Of a DNA stretch of 19,950 bases, positions 5,196-12,384 are shown piece by piece. Position 1 is the first letter of the stretch, and each line of letters starts with the position of its first letter. The notes beneath the pieces were generated by a model. It saw nothing but the letters and a program-made list of their open reading frames with translations, was not told the DNA's origin and did no database searches. This stretch comes from Acidobacteriota bacterium (GTDB lineage Bacteria; Acidobacteriota; Vicinamibacteria; Vicinamibacterales; UBA2999): positions 1 to 19,950 of the forward strand of contig CANIBQ010000092.1 in assembly GCA_947465645.1 (NCBI GenBank), given 5' to 3'. Both the position numbers and the translations under genes were made by a program.

Positions 5196-7847
5196 TCAGA
5201 ACGCTCCCGCGCTCACGCCGACCGTGAACGTCCGGCCGCGCGACGGCGCGAACTGAAAGTGCTCGCGATAGTAGGTGTTGGCAAGGTTCTCGACCGCGAA
5301 GGTCACGCCAAGCCTCTCCCGCCGCCGCGTCAGGTTGACGCCCCATCCAAGGCGCTGCACGGTGAAGCCGTCGAGCGAGAGCAGATCCTGGGCGATGGCG
5401 AACGGCGAACTGAGCAGCGTCGGCGTCACGCGGTTCACCTTCGTCTGCGTGCGCACGCCGTACTCCGCCCACCATCGCCCGGTGTGCGCCGTGAACCGGG
5501 CGGAGGCCAGCACCTTGACCGGCGTGATGTTGTCGGCGGGCGCCCCATCGAGGGAGCTTCGATCCAGCGGGTTGACCCCGTTCGTGATGGTGCCGCGCGT
5601 GAAGGCACCGGACCCGCGCAGCGTCAGCACGCCGGACGCAAGCACCAGCGGTGAGTCAGCCGATATCTCGACTCCGCCAATCCGGACGTCCGCGTAGTTG
5701 GTCGCCTGCGCCAGCGGACCGGCCGGCGTCGTCGCGACGACCAGGTCCTGTGCGACGAAGTTGGTGTACTGGTTGACGAAGAGGTACGCGCCTCCCGACA
5801 CCTTGCGCAGGTTGAACGTGGCGCCGGCGTCGAAGTTCCTCCCTGTCTCCGGTGCCACCTTCACATTCGGCGCGATGCTCCCGGCGGTCGCCGGCCCCGC
5901 AAACAGCATCTCCTCGAGGTTCGGGTGGCGGTAGCTGCGGCCGAAACGGACGAAGGGGCTTACGCGTCGATTCGCATTGGCGACCAGGCCGATGTCGCCG
6001 GTCAACGCGTTCCTCGCATAGGTGGCGCCATCGGCGTCGGGGAGCGTGGACGGGTCGATAGCGGGCCGGGCGCCGGCGATCACCGACGCGACGTCGTACC
6101 CGGGCGTCGCGACGGTCGTGACGTTGTAGAAATCGCCGCGCAACCCGGCGACGAGCGAGAGGCCGTGGCCAAGCTTCCACTCATCCTGCGCAAACACCGC
6201 CACGTCGCGCAGGCTCGCATCCGGAACGCGGACTGGATGCGCCACGGAGGGCGGACCCAGTCGCACGGGCGAGGGAAATACCACCGCCGAAGGGCCCCGC
6301 GCCCCCAGCACCACCTGTCCGATCATCGATGTGGTCGTGGTGGTCGTACGTGCGTCGCTGCTGCGGTCGCGATAAAAGGTGAGTCCGGTCGTCAGCACGT
6401 GGTTCGCCGCCGGCACCACCACCGCCTGAAGATCGACGCCAGGCGTCCAGACGCGCTGTTCGGTTTCTGACAGGACGGTCAGCCTGAACACGCTGATCGG
6501 GAAGAAGGACACCGCCGTCGGGGCCGGGAACTGGACCGGCAGAAGATTCTCCAGCACGCGCTGGGTCCGCTGGTAGTGGGCGGTCAGCGAGAGATTCGCG
6601 AGCCACGGCGTGACCGCCTGCGCCTCGTAGCGCGCCGACAGCCGGTCGAGGTCGCTCCTCGGCAGCGAGACCGCGTTGAAGAAGTACGGTTCCACGAAAT
6701 CAGGAAATCCGACGTCGTCCATCTGGCGGCGCTGGTAGCGAACCCGTAGCGTTCGCCGCTCGCCGACCCTGAACAGGCTCGACAGGTTGAGGAATCGGCC
6801 CTGCGCGCCCGAGCTCTGAATCTCGTTGCTGGTCCTGACGTAGGGTGCGTTGAACGGATCGGGAAACGCGGCAAGGCTGAACCCGAAGTTGCTGTCGATC
6901 GTATCGGTGCGGCGAAGCGCGCCCGATGCGAAGAACGGCTGCGTCTCTTCGACGGCCAGCGTGCCCGCCGTGTAGTTGTCGAACGACTCTGCCCCCGCCT
7001 GCAGGCGAAGGGCAAACGATGGACCCGTCGCGCCGAGGGTGGCTGTCCCGCGCTTGCCCTGCTCGTTCGTGCTGTAGAGGCCGTTGAACCCGTAGAGCCA
7101 ACGGATGTCCGGGGAGAATGACGGCTCGTTCGTGATGATGTTGATCGTGCCCGCCAGCGCATCCGAGCCGTAGAGCAGCGTGCCGGCCCCGTTGATGATC
7201 TCCATGCGCGCGACCGCGTCCGGAGACACGAGCCCCACTTCGGCGCCTGTCCGATCGGTCGCCTGCCGCGCGGTGTTCAGCCGCTCCCCGTCCACGAGCA
7301 CGAGGAGTCTCGTGGAGTCGAGGCCGCGAAGGCGCGGGCGCAGACCGAAGGGTCCATTGCCAACGGGCGTCACGTTCGCGACGGCCACCAGGGCATCGCC
7401 CGTCGACAGCGTGTTGCCCTGCTCGATGGCGACCTTGGGAATGCTCTCGACGTGAAGGGGAATCTGGCGGGTTTCGCGCTCCGCGCGGGTCGCGGTGACG
7501 GTGACCTGGACGCTCAGGCCGCCGACGTCGAGCTGCACGGGCAGATCGAAATCGGCGTCCTGATCGACGATGTCGAGCGTCCGCGCCACCTCCGAGAATC
7601 CCTCGCGCGTGACGATGACGAGGTACGAGCCGAGCGCGGCGACGTCAAACTGAAACCGCCCATCCTCGCCCGTCTCGACCGACGATTCCTGGCCCGTCGC
7701 GACGCCCCGGAGGACGACGTGTGCCGCGGACAGCGATCCGCCCGTCGCGTCCGACACCGAGCCGCGGACGGTTGCCGCGCCGGCCGGAACGGCCAGCAGA
7801 AGCCCCGCGAGGCACACACCCGCACACCACCGACCTCTGATGTTCAC
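5196..7847 (-). CDS. TonB-dependent outer-membrane receptor with N-terminal carboxypeptidase-regulatory-like domain
   Basis: The protein is 883 aa from GTG 7847; AAGGA lies about 10 nt upstream, and the signal peptide (WCAGVCLAGLLLAVPAGAA) follows directly. A longer GTG start at 7886 would overlap the upstream hairpin. Domains in order: signal peptide (1-25), carboxypeptidase-regulatory-like domain (about 26-105, TVRGSVSDATGGSLSAAHV, GEDGRFQFDVAALGSY), TonB plug (about 115-230, VTVTATRAER, LRPRLRGLDSTRLLVLVDG, INGAGTLLYGSDALAGTINI), then a 22-strand-type barrel ending in Phe (FTVGVSAGAF). The plug resembles BtuB/colicin-receptor types, which take up metal complexes or small organics. It lies downstream of a lipoprotein gene, with a strong hairpin between them. 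Substrate cannot be read from the sequence. The neighbouring quinoprotein operon makes a metal chelate or an oxidation substrate worth considering. Confidence 0.95.
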   Translation of the reverse strand: MNIRGRWCAGVCLAGLLLAVPAGAATVRGSVSDATGGSLSAAHVVLRGVATGQESSVETGEDGRFQFDVAALGSYLVIVTREGFSEVARTLDIVDQDADFDLPVQLDVGGLSVQVTVTATRAERETRQIPLHVESIPKVAIEQGNTLSTGDALVAVANVTPVGNGPFGLRPRLRGLDSTRLLVLVDGERLNTARQATDRTGAEVGLVSPDAVARMEIINGAGTLLYGSDALAGTINIITNEPSFSPDIRWLYGFNGLYSTNEQGKRGTATLGATGPSFALRLQAGAESFDNYTAGTLAVEETQPFFASGALRRTDTIDSNFGFSLAAFPDPFNAPYVRTSNEIQSSGAQGRFLNLSSLFRVGERRTLRVRYQRRQMDDVGFPDFVEPYFFNAVSLPRSDLDRLSARYEAQAVTPWLANLSLTAHYQRTQRVLENLLPVQFPAPTAVSFFPISVFRLTVLSETEQRVWTPGVDLQAVVVPAANHVLTTGLTFYRDRSSDARTTTTTTSMIGQVVLGARGPSAVVFPSPVRLGPPSVAHPVRVPDASLRDVAVFAQDEWKLGHGLSLVAGLRGDFYNVTTVATPGYDVASVIAGARPAIDPSTLPDADGATYARNALTGDIGLVANANRRVSPFVRFGRSYRHPNLEEMLFAGPATAGSIAPNVKVAPETGRNFDAGATFNLRKVSGGAYLFVNQYTNFVAQDLVVATTPAGPLAQATNYADVRIGGVEISADSPLVLASGVLTLRGSGAFTRGTITNGVNPLDRSSLDGAPADNITPVKVLASARFTAHTGRWWAEYGVRTQTKVNRVTPTLLSSPFAIAQDLLSLDGFTVQRLGWGVNLTRRRERLGVTFAVENLANTYYREHFQFAPSRGRTFTVGVSAGAF

Positions 7848-7870
7848 AGTTGAGGGTTCCTTGAACGAAT

Positions 7871-7898
7871 GGCCCCGCGAAGCCACCTTCGCGGGGCC
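7871..7898 (-). terminator. perfect 12-bp hairpin between lipoprotein and TonB receptor
   Basis: GGCCCCGCGAAG and CTTCGCGGGGCC pair perfectly around a 4-nt loop (7883-7886). The hairpin starts 9 nt after the lipoprotein stop and ends 23 nt before the receptor GTG. On the transcribed strand the stem is followed by ATTCGTTC, only moderately U-rich. It could terminate the lipoprotein transcript, lower expression of the receptor, or act as a processing or stability element between the two. Confidence 0.6.
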
Positions 7899-7907
7899 GG
7901 ATGGTTG

Positions 7908-8732
7908 TTACTTCCACCACATCTCGCGATGGATGCGCCACTCATTGCCGTCACGCATCCACAACTGCACGTAGCGTCCCTTTGTCGCCTGTCCCTTTTC
8001 GACGACGCTGTACTCGCCCTCGAGGTGGGCAAGCTCGCCTGCCACGTACACGTCGGTCAACGTCAACGTCGTGGCGGGCTTGCTGTCTCCAAAGTCGCCC
8101 GTCCAGAACGCCTCGATTGCCGCCTTGCCCGACACGCGCCCCTCGGGCTGCGTGGAGAGCTCAGCGTCATTGTCGTACATCGACATGAGACTCGCCGCGT
8201 CGGAAGCATTGTAGGCGGTCATCCACCGCGACGTCATCTGCTCGGCCATTTTCGGGTTGCGCTGGAGCGAGGGGTCGAGGCGCCAGATCTCCTGCTGGAT
8301 CTTCCACTGGCCGCCGGCGTGATTCCAGAGCTGCTGGTACTGCCCCGTTGCGAGCGCGATACCGCCGTCCTTCGAGCTCACTTCGTACGACCCGTCAACA
8401 TACAGCAGGTCTCCCTGGGCGAGGGAATCGACCGGTGTGAGCTTGGTGACAGCGCCTCCCGACCCGAGGTCCTGGCTCCAGTACGCCTCGATGTCGCTGC
8501 GGCCGATGATAGCCGCTCCCCCCGCGGGGGTCGTGTGTGCATCCTCCGCGTAGAGGGCCGTCAGGGCTGCCGCATCGCCGGCGTCGAAGGCCTTGACCCA
8601 CGAGGCGGTCACCTCGTCGGCGGCCCCCTTGTTCGCCGCCGGCGGTGCCGCGCCTCCACACGCCGCCAGGCCAATGCCCACGGCGATCGCGATTGCTCCG
8701 AGCGTGACCTGATTGATGAGAGATCTATTCAT
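7908..8732 (-). CDS. lipoprotein with two tandem NTF2-like (SnoaL/DUF4440-type) domains
   Basis: The protein is 274 aa. Its signal ends in the lipobox LAAC (Cys25), followed by a Gly/Ala/Pro linker, so it is lipidated and periplasm-facing or surface-exposed. Two NTF2-like domains follow. Domain 1 (about 38-153) has VTASWVKAFDAGDAAALTALYAEDA, IIGRSDIEAYW and QLWNHAGGQWKIQQEIWR. Domain 2 (about 165-274) has MTSRWMTAYNASDAASLMSMYDNDA, VSGKAAIEAFWTGDF and QLWMRDGNEWRIHREMWWK. The parallel layout indicates an internal duplication. The fold often binds small hydrophobic ligands, as enzyme or carrier, and no active site is evident. ATG 8732 has AAAGGAG 8 nt upstream. The gene is divergent from the PQQ operon and upstream of the TonB receptor. 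Confidence 0.88.
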   Translation of the reverse strand: MNRSLINQVTLGAIAIAVGIGLAACGGAAPPAANKGAADEVTASWVKAFDAGDAAALTALYAEDAHTTPAGGAAIIGRSDIEAYWSQDLGSGGAVTKLTPVDSLAQGDLLYVDGSYEVSSKDGGIALATGQYQQLWNHAGGQWKIQQEIWRLDPSLQRNPKMAEQMTSRWMTAYNASDAASLMSMYDNDAELSTQPEGRVSGKAAIEAFWTGDFGDSKPATTLTLTDVYVAGELAHLEGEYSVVEKGQATKGRYVQLWMRDGNEWRIHREMWWK

Positions 8733-8967
8733 ATGCGGACTCCTTTCGAGGCGGCATGCCCCGACTCAGCAAAAATTCCCTGGGATTGGGGAAAATGTCC
8801 CGCGGCGCACGCCGCTGAGCGGCGCAATCCTCGTTTGTCGCGCCAGAATGCCTTGTTGCCTGGAGTGTGAGCAGACATCGCGCCAAGGTGCCCCCCGGCC
8901 GAGTCAGCACTTGTAGTGTCGCGGTTCAGGGTTTATGGTGAGTCTCACTATTTTGGGGGAGAAGAAG
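8733..8967. other. 235-bp divergent control region
   Basis: No credible coding frame lies here. It contains a small hairpin, CGCCGC-tga-GCGGCG (8810-8824), and the palindrome GTGAGTCTCAC (8938-8948, 5-bp arms around one base). A run of A/T-rich sequence (CAAAAATTCCC) lies near 8770. The lipoprotein and the PQQ operon are both read from this region, so shared regulation is plausible. Confidence 0.5.
8911..8939 (+). promoter_or_regulatory. weak promoter candidate for the PQQ-dehydrogenase operon
   Basis: TTGTAG (8911-8916), a 17-bp spacer and TATGGT (8934-8939) fit a sigma70 layout at 3/6 and 4/6. The start of transcription would fall at the GTGAGTCTCAC palindrome (8938-8948), which could then serve as an operator. 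Confidence 0.28.
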
Positions 8968-10737
8968 ATGGCAAATATGCCAGGCCTGGTCGCAGCATCC
9001 CTGCTTGCCGCCGTAGTCTCGGTGGCATCGGGGATTCCACTGGCGTTTGCGCAGACGGGCGCGTTCGTTCCGGTCACGCAAGCGATGCAGGCCAATCCCG
9101 ATCCAGCCGACTGGCTGCACATCAGCCGAACCTACAACCAGCATCGTTTCAGCCCGCTCACGCAGATCAACAAGGGCAACGTCGCCCAACTGCGCATGGC
9201 ATGGTCGCGCGGCCTGCCCGCCGGCGTGCAGGAATCCACGCCGATCGTCTATCGGGGCGTGATGTACGTGATGGCGCCGGGCGCGAGCATCCAGGCGCTC
9301 AATGCCGCCAACGGCGACGTCATCTGGGAGTATCGGCGCAGCTACGGGCCGGGCGTGCCGACGGCGGCGGCGCGCAGCAAGAGCCTCGGCATCTACGAGG
9401 ACATGATCTATTTCGGCGCGCCCGACGGGTTTCTCCTGGCGCTCGACGCGCAAACCGGCAAGCTGCGCTGGGAGACGAAGGTCGACGATGGCCAGATCAC
9501 CGCGGGCGGATTGCTGGTCGCCGACGGAAAGGTGATCTCGAACCGCACGTGCCAGCAAGGCAAGCGCGAGTTCTGTTTCATCGCCGCGCACGACGCGAAG
9601 ACCGGCAAGGAGGTGTGGAAGTTCTACGTGACAGCCGCGCCAGGCGAGCCCGGCGGGGACACGTGGGCGGCGCTACCCGTCGATCAACGCGCCGCCGGAC
9701 CGTGGGGTCTGCCCGGCTCATACGATCCGGTCCGCAAGGTCGTCTACTGGGGCGTCGCCAATCCGACCGCCTACACCCGATTGAAGCGCCACGGCCGCTT
9801 TGACGCGGTCTCACTGAGCTCGCCATCCGAGCTGTACAGCAACTCCACACTGGCGCTCAACGTCGAGACGGGCAAGTTGGTCTGGTACTTCCAGGAGCTG
9901 CCGGGCGACGACTGGGACGCCGACCACAATCAGGAGCGACTCCTCGTCCGCACGCGCGTGAGCCCCGATCCGCGGTTCGTCAAATGGATCAATCCGACTG
10001 TGGCGCCGGGAGCGGAGCAGGATGTCGTCATCACGGTGGCCGAAGGCGGCGGGATGTTTGCGGTGGCGCAGCAGACCGGACAGTTTCTCTGGGCGCGTCC
10101 GTTCCCGTATGACGACCCCAACGTCAACATGAGCGTGGTGGACGTGAAGACCGGTCAGACCGCGGTCAATCCCGACAAGATCTTCAAGAAGGACGGCGAC
10201 AGGATTCTCGGCTGCTACCACAACACCCGGGGGCTGTGGCAGATCGCCTATCACCCTGGTAAGAATGCGCTGTACGTGCCGTTCCACGACCAGTGCCTGA
10301 CGATGGAAGCCGTCAACAGCAACTCCACCGGGTTCGGGATGCGCGCCGGCGTCATGCGGCCGGGCTCCGACCCGAACAAGTACATGGGCATGGCCAGGGT
10401 CGATCTCGCCACCGGCGAGATGAAGGTGATCTACTCGCAGGCGCAGCCGACCAATGGTTCGGCGCTGGTCACCGCCGGTGACCTGGTGTTCTTCGGCGAC
10501 CTCAACCGGCGGCTGCGCGCGCTCGACGCCGACAGCGGCAAGGTGCTGTGGGAAGCGGTGGTCGGCGGCACCATCGTCAGCAGCACGATTTCATACGCCG
10601 TCGACGGCAAGCAGTACGTGATGGTCTATACCGGCGGAGGCCAGTCGGTGACCGCGAATCCACTGGCGATGGCGGCCAAGTCGATGCCACCGCCGGTCGT
10701 CGGACACAACGCGGTTTACGTCTTCGCATTGCCATGA
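8968..10737 (+). CDS. secreted PQQ-type quinoprotein dehydrogenase (eight-bladed propeller), no cytochrome domain
   Basis: The protein is about 589 aa with a signal peptide (GLVAASLLAAVVSVAS, cleavage near AFA-Q). ATG 8968 follows the purine-rich GGGGGAGAAGAAG; an ATG further upstream (8935) would spoil the signal. Propeller W-motifs recur: NGDVIWEY, TGKLRWET, TGKEVWKF, TGKLVWYF, TGQFLWAR, SGKVLWEA. Family signatures are APGEPGGDTW, SYDP..VVYWGVANP (Asn about 265) and GDDWDADHNQ (Asp about 317 and 319), matching the Asn ligand and catalytic Asp of PQQ alcohol dehydrogenases. The vicinal Cys-Cys of methanol/ethanol dehydrogenases is absent (AARSKS in that place), and the Glu-ligand loop is replaced by TCQQGKREFC. 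No cytochrome c CxxCH is present, so an external electron acceptor is needed. First gene of a three-gene operon. Substrate unknown. Confidence 0.93.
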   Translation: MANMPGLVAASLLAAVVSVASGIPLAFAQTGAFVPVTQAMQANPDPADWLHISRTYNQHRFSPLTQINKGNVAQLRMAWSRGLPAGVQESTPIVYRGVMYVMAPGASIQALNAANGDVIWEYRRSYGPGVPTAAARSKSLGIYEDMIYFGAPDGFLLALDAQTGKLRWETKVDDGQITAGGLLVADGKVISNRTCQQGKREFCFIAAHDAKTGKEVWKFYVTAAPGEPGGDTWAALPVDQRAAGPWGLPGSYDPVRKVVYWGVANPTAYTRLKRHGRFDAVSLSSPSELYSNSTLALNVETGKLVWYFQELPGDDWDADHNQERLLVRTRVSPDPRFVKWINPTVAPGAEQDVVITVAEGGGMFAVAQQTGQFLWARPFPYDDPNVNMSVVDVKTGQTAVNPDKIFKKDGDRILGCYHNTRGLWQIAYHPGKNALYVPFHDQCLTMEAVNSNSTGFGMRAGVMRPGSDPNKYMGMARVDLATGEMKVIYSQAQPTNGSALVTAGDLVFFGDLNRRLRALDADSGKVLWEAVVGGTIVSSTISYAVDGKQYVMVYTGGGQSVTANPLAMAAKSMPPPVVGHNAVYVFALP

Positions 10738-11819
10738 AATTCGGATACTTCACGCTCAGCGACAACCACTACGAAAACAACACGCGGTCGGCGAACCAGT
10801 TCGTGGCCGACATCACCGCGGAAGCGCTCTATGCCGACAGACTCGGCATGCATTCGGCCTGGATCGGCGAACACCATTTCAATTCGCTCGGTGTGCTGTC
10901 GTGCCCTGACCTCGTGCTGTCCTACATCGCCGCGCTGACCACCCGCATCCGGCTGGCGCCCGCTGTCACGGTGCTGCCGCTGCATCATCCGATTCGCGTA
11001 GCGGAACAGTGGGCCTCGCTCGATCTGCTGAGCAACGGACGGGTGGATTTCGCCGCGGGGCGGGGCTACGACCAGCGCGAGTACCTGCCGTTTGGCATCT
11101 CATTCGAGTCGAATCAGTCGATCTTCGAAGAAGGCCTGGAGATCGTTCGCCGGCTGTGGGACGCCGACGATCGCATCTCGCACCACGGGACCCACTACAA
11201 CTTCGACGACGTGCGCATTACACCGAAGCCGGTGCAGCGACCGATCCCCACCTATGTCGCGTCGTTCTCGAGGCCGTCGATCGAGATGGCGGCGCGGCTC
11301 GGATGCGGCGTGGTCGTCGCGCCGTTCGCGGCGGCGATGACGTTTGGCGGGCTGCGCCAGGTGAGGGACGCCTATCACGAGGCATGTGCCGCGCACGGCC
11401 GTGCCCCCGGGCGCCTCATGTGCAGCTACTTTACCCATTTCGCCGACACCGCCGAGCAGGAGGCGGCGGCGCGGGCACGCCAGATCCGCTATTACCGCGA
11501 ATGCGTCATTCCCGCGTTCCCAGGCGATCCAAAGACGGCGCCCCCGAGCTACCGGTACTTCATCGACATGGTCGACCGCCTGAGGAAGCTCAAGGCGGAG
11601 GACCTGACCGAGAACTCCGTGCTGGTCGGATCGGCGTCGCGGATGATCGACACCCTGAAGAAAGTCGAAGAGGCCGGCTTCGAGGAGGTCATCTTCTACA
11701 TAAACGTCGGGCTCAAGCCTCACGCGCAGGTGAAAGACGAGATGGCGCGCCTGATGGAAGAGGTGGCGCCGGCGTTTGCCGCTGACATGACACCGATGCA
11801 CGAAAAGGAACGGGATTAG
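10734..11819 (+). CDS. LLM-class (bacterial luciferase-like) flavin- or F420-dependent oxidoreductase
   Basis: The protein is 361 aa. The start ATG overlaps the TGA of the PQQ dehydrogenase (ATGA) and has no Shine-Dalgarno of its own, so translation is coupled. Luciferase-like TIM-barrel signatures: MKFGYFTLSDNHY, ADRLGMHSAWIGEHHFNSLG, LAPAVTVLPLHHPIRVAEQWA, LDLLSNGRVDFAAGRGYDQ, EEGLEIVRRLW, ITPKPVQRPIPTYVAS and VGSASRMIDTLKKVEEAGFEEVIFYI. The family covers FMN monooxygenases and F420 oxidoreductases; the sequence alone does not decide the cofactor. No signal peptide is present, so it acts in the cytoplasm while its operon partner works in the periplasm. That suggests consecutive steps on either side of the membrane. 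Confidence 0.93.
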   Translation: MKFGYFTLSDNHYENNTRSANQFVADITAEALYADRLGMHSAWIGEHHFNSLGVLSCPDLVLSYIAALTTRIRLAPAVTVLPLHHPIRVAEQWASLDLLSNGRVDFAAGRGYDQREYLPFGISFESNQSIFEEGLEIVRRLWDADDRISHHGTHYNFDDVRITPKPVQRPIPTYVASFSRPSIEMAARLGCGVVVAPFAAAMTFGGLRQVRDAYHEACAAHGRAPGRLMCSYFTHFADTAEQEAAARARQIRYYRECVIPAFPGDPKTAPPSYRYFIDMVDRLRKLKAEDLTENSVLVGSASRMIDTLKKVEEAGFEEVIFYINVGLKPHAQVKDEMARLMEEVAPAFAADMTPMHEKERD

Positions 11820-11839
11820 GCAGTGATAGCATTTTCGGA

Positions 11840-12343
11840 ATGCAGATAAAGCGCGACCTCCGCACACTCACCGCATTTGCGACCGGGCTGATCGTCGGCG
11901 TTGCCGCGATGGCGGTCGTGGCGCAGTCGAACCGCATCGAGGGCAACATGGGCATCAACCATGTCGGCATCACCGTCGAGCGGATGGACGAGGCGATTGC
12001 CACCTACAACACGGCGTTCGGCTTCGGGGAAGCGGCCGTGCTGCGCGACGACAAGGGACAGGCGACGCTCGCCTTCATCCATGTGAACCGCAATACATTC
12101 ATCGAGCTGTCGCCGACGAGTCCGACCAACCCTTCCGGGCTGTCGCACTTCGGCATCCAGGTCAGCGACGCGAAGGCCGCAGCGGCGGCGCTGCAGCAGC
12201 GCGGCGTGAAGATCGGGGACCCGCGGCCCGGCCGCACAGTGTCGTCGATCACCGCGACGACCGACCCATACGGCGTCAGGATGGAGCTGTCCGAGCTCGG
12301 ACCGGAATCAATGCTGGGGAAGGCGATCGCCGGCTGGCGGTAG
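11840..12343 (+). CDS. exported or membrane-anchored VOC (glyoxalase/bleomycin-resistance fold) protein
   Basis: The protein is 167 aa. An N-terminal hydrophobic segment (LTAFATGLIVGVAAMAVVA, about 10-28) precedes a single VOC domain. The four metal-ligand positions typical of the fold are all filled: His41 (INHVGITV), Glu89 (FIELSP), His103 (SHFGIQV) and Glu149 (RMELSE). It may therefore bind a divalent metal, most likely as a dimer. The conserved GVRMEL end is clear. Most VOC enzymes are cytoplasmic; the leader here suggests a periplasmic location alongside the PQQ dehydrogenase. It starts 20 bp after the luciferase-like gene and is probably the last gene of the operon. Reaction unknown; isomerase, lyase, dioxygenase or binding protein are all possible. 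Confidence 0.88.
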   Translation: MQIKRDLRTLTAFATGLIVGVAAMAVVAQSNRIEGNMGINHVGITVERMDEAIATYNTAFGFGEAAVLRDDKGQATLAFIHVNRNTFIELSPTSPTNPSGLSHFGIQVSDAKAAAAALQQRGVKIGDPRPGRTVSSITATTDPYGVRMELSELGPESMLGKAIAGWR

Positions 12344-12368
12344 CGGAGGCCTTACGGCCTCCGGCTAC
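12340..12368. terminator. strong bidirectional hairpin between VOC gene and heparinase-like gene
   Basis: GTAGCGGAGGCC (12340-12351) pairs with GGCCTCCGGCTAC (12356-12368) around a TTAC loop, with a single bulged G. The VOC stop codon TAG lies inside the left arm. It separates two convergent genes whose stops are only 41 bp apart, as expected of a shared terminator. No poly-U run is seen. Confidence 0.6.
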
Positions 12369-12384
12369 CAGCCTGCCGGCCCGC

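Noticed and set aside
8770..8795. Possible inverted repeat around TTCCC...GGGAA
   Set aside because: Only 5 bp of pairing; too weak to report as an operator.
9047..9803. Arg-rich frames inside the PQQ gene
   Set aside because: Shadow frames of a gene with strong propeller motifs.
10548..10733. N-terminal extension of the luciferase-like protein
   Set aside because: Reading upstream of ATG 10734 gives an Arg-rich stretch inside the PQQ gene in the wrong frame; the family starts at MKFGYF.
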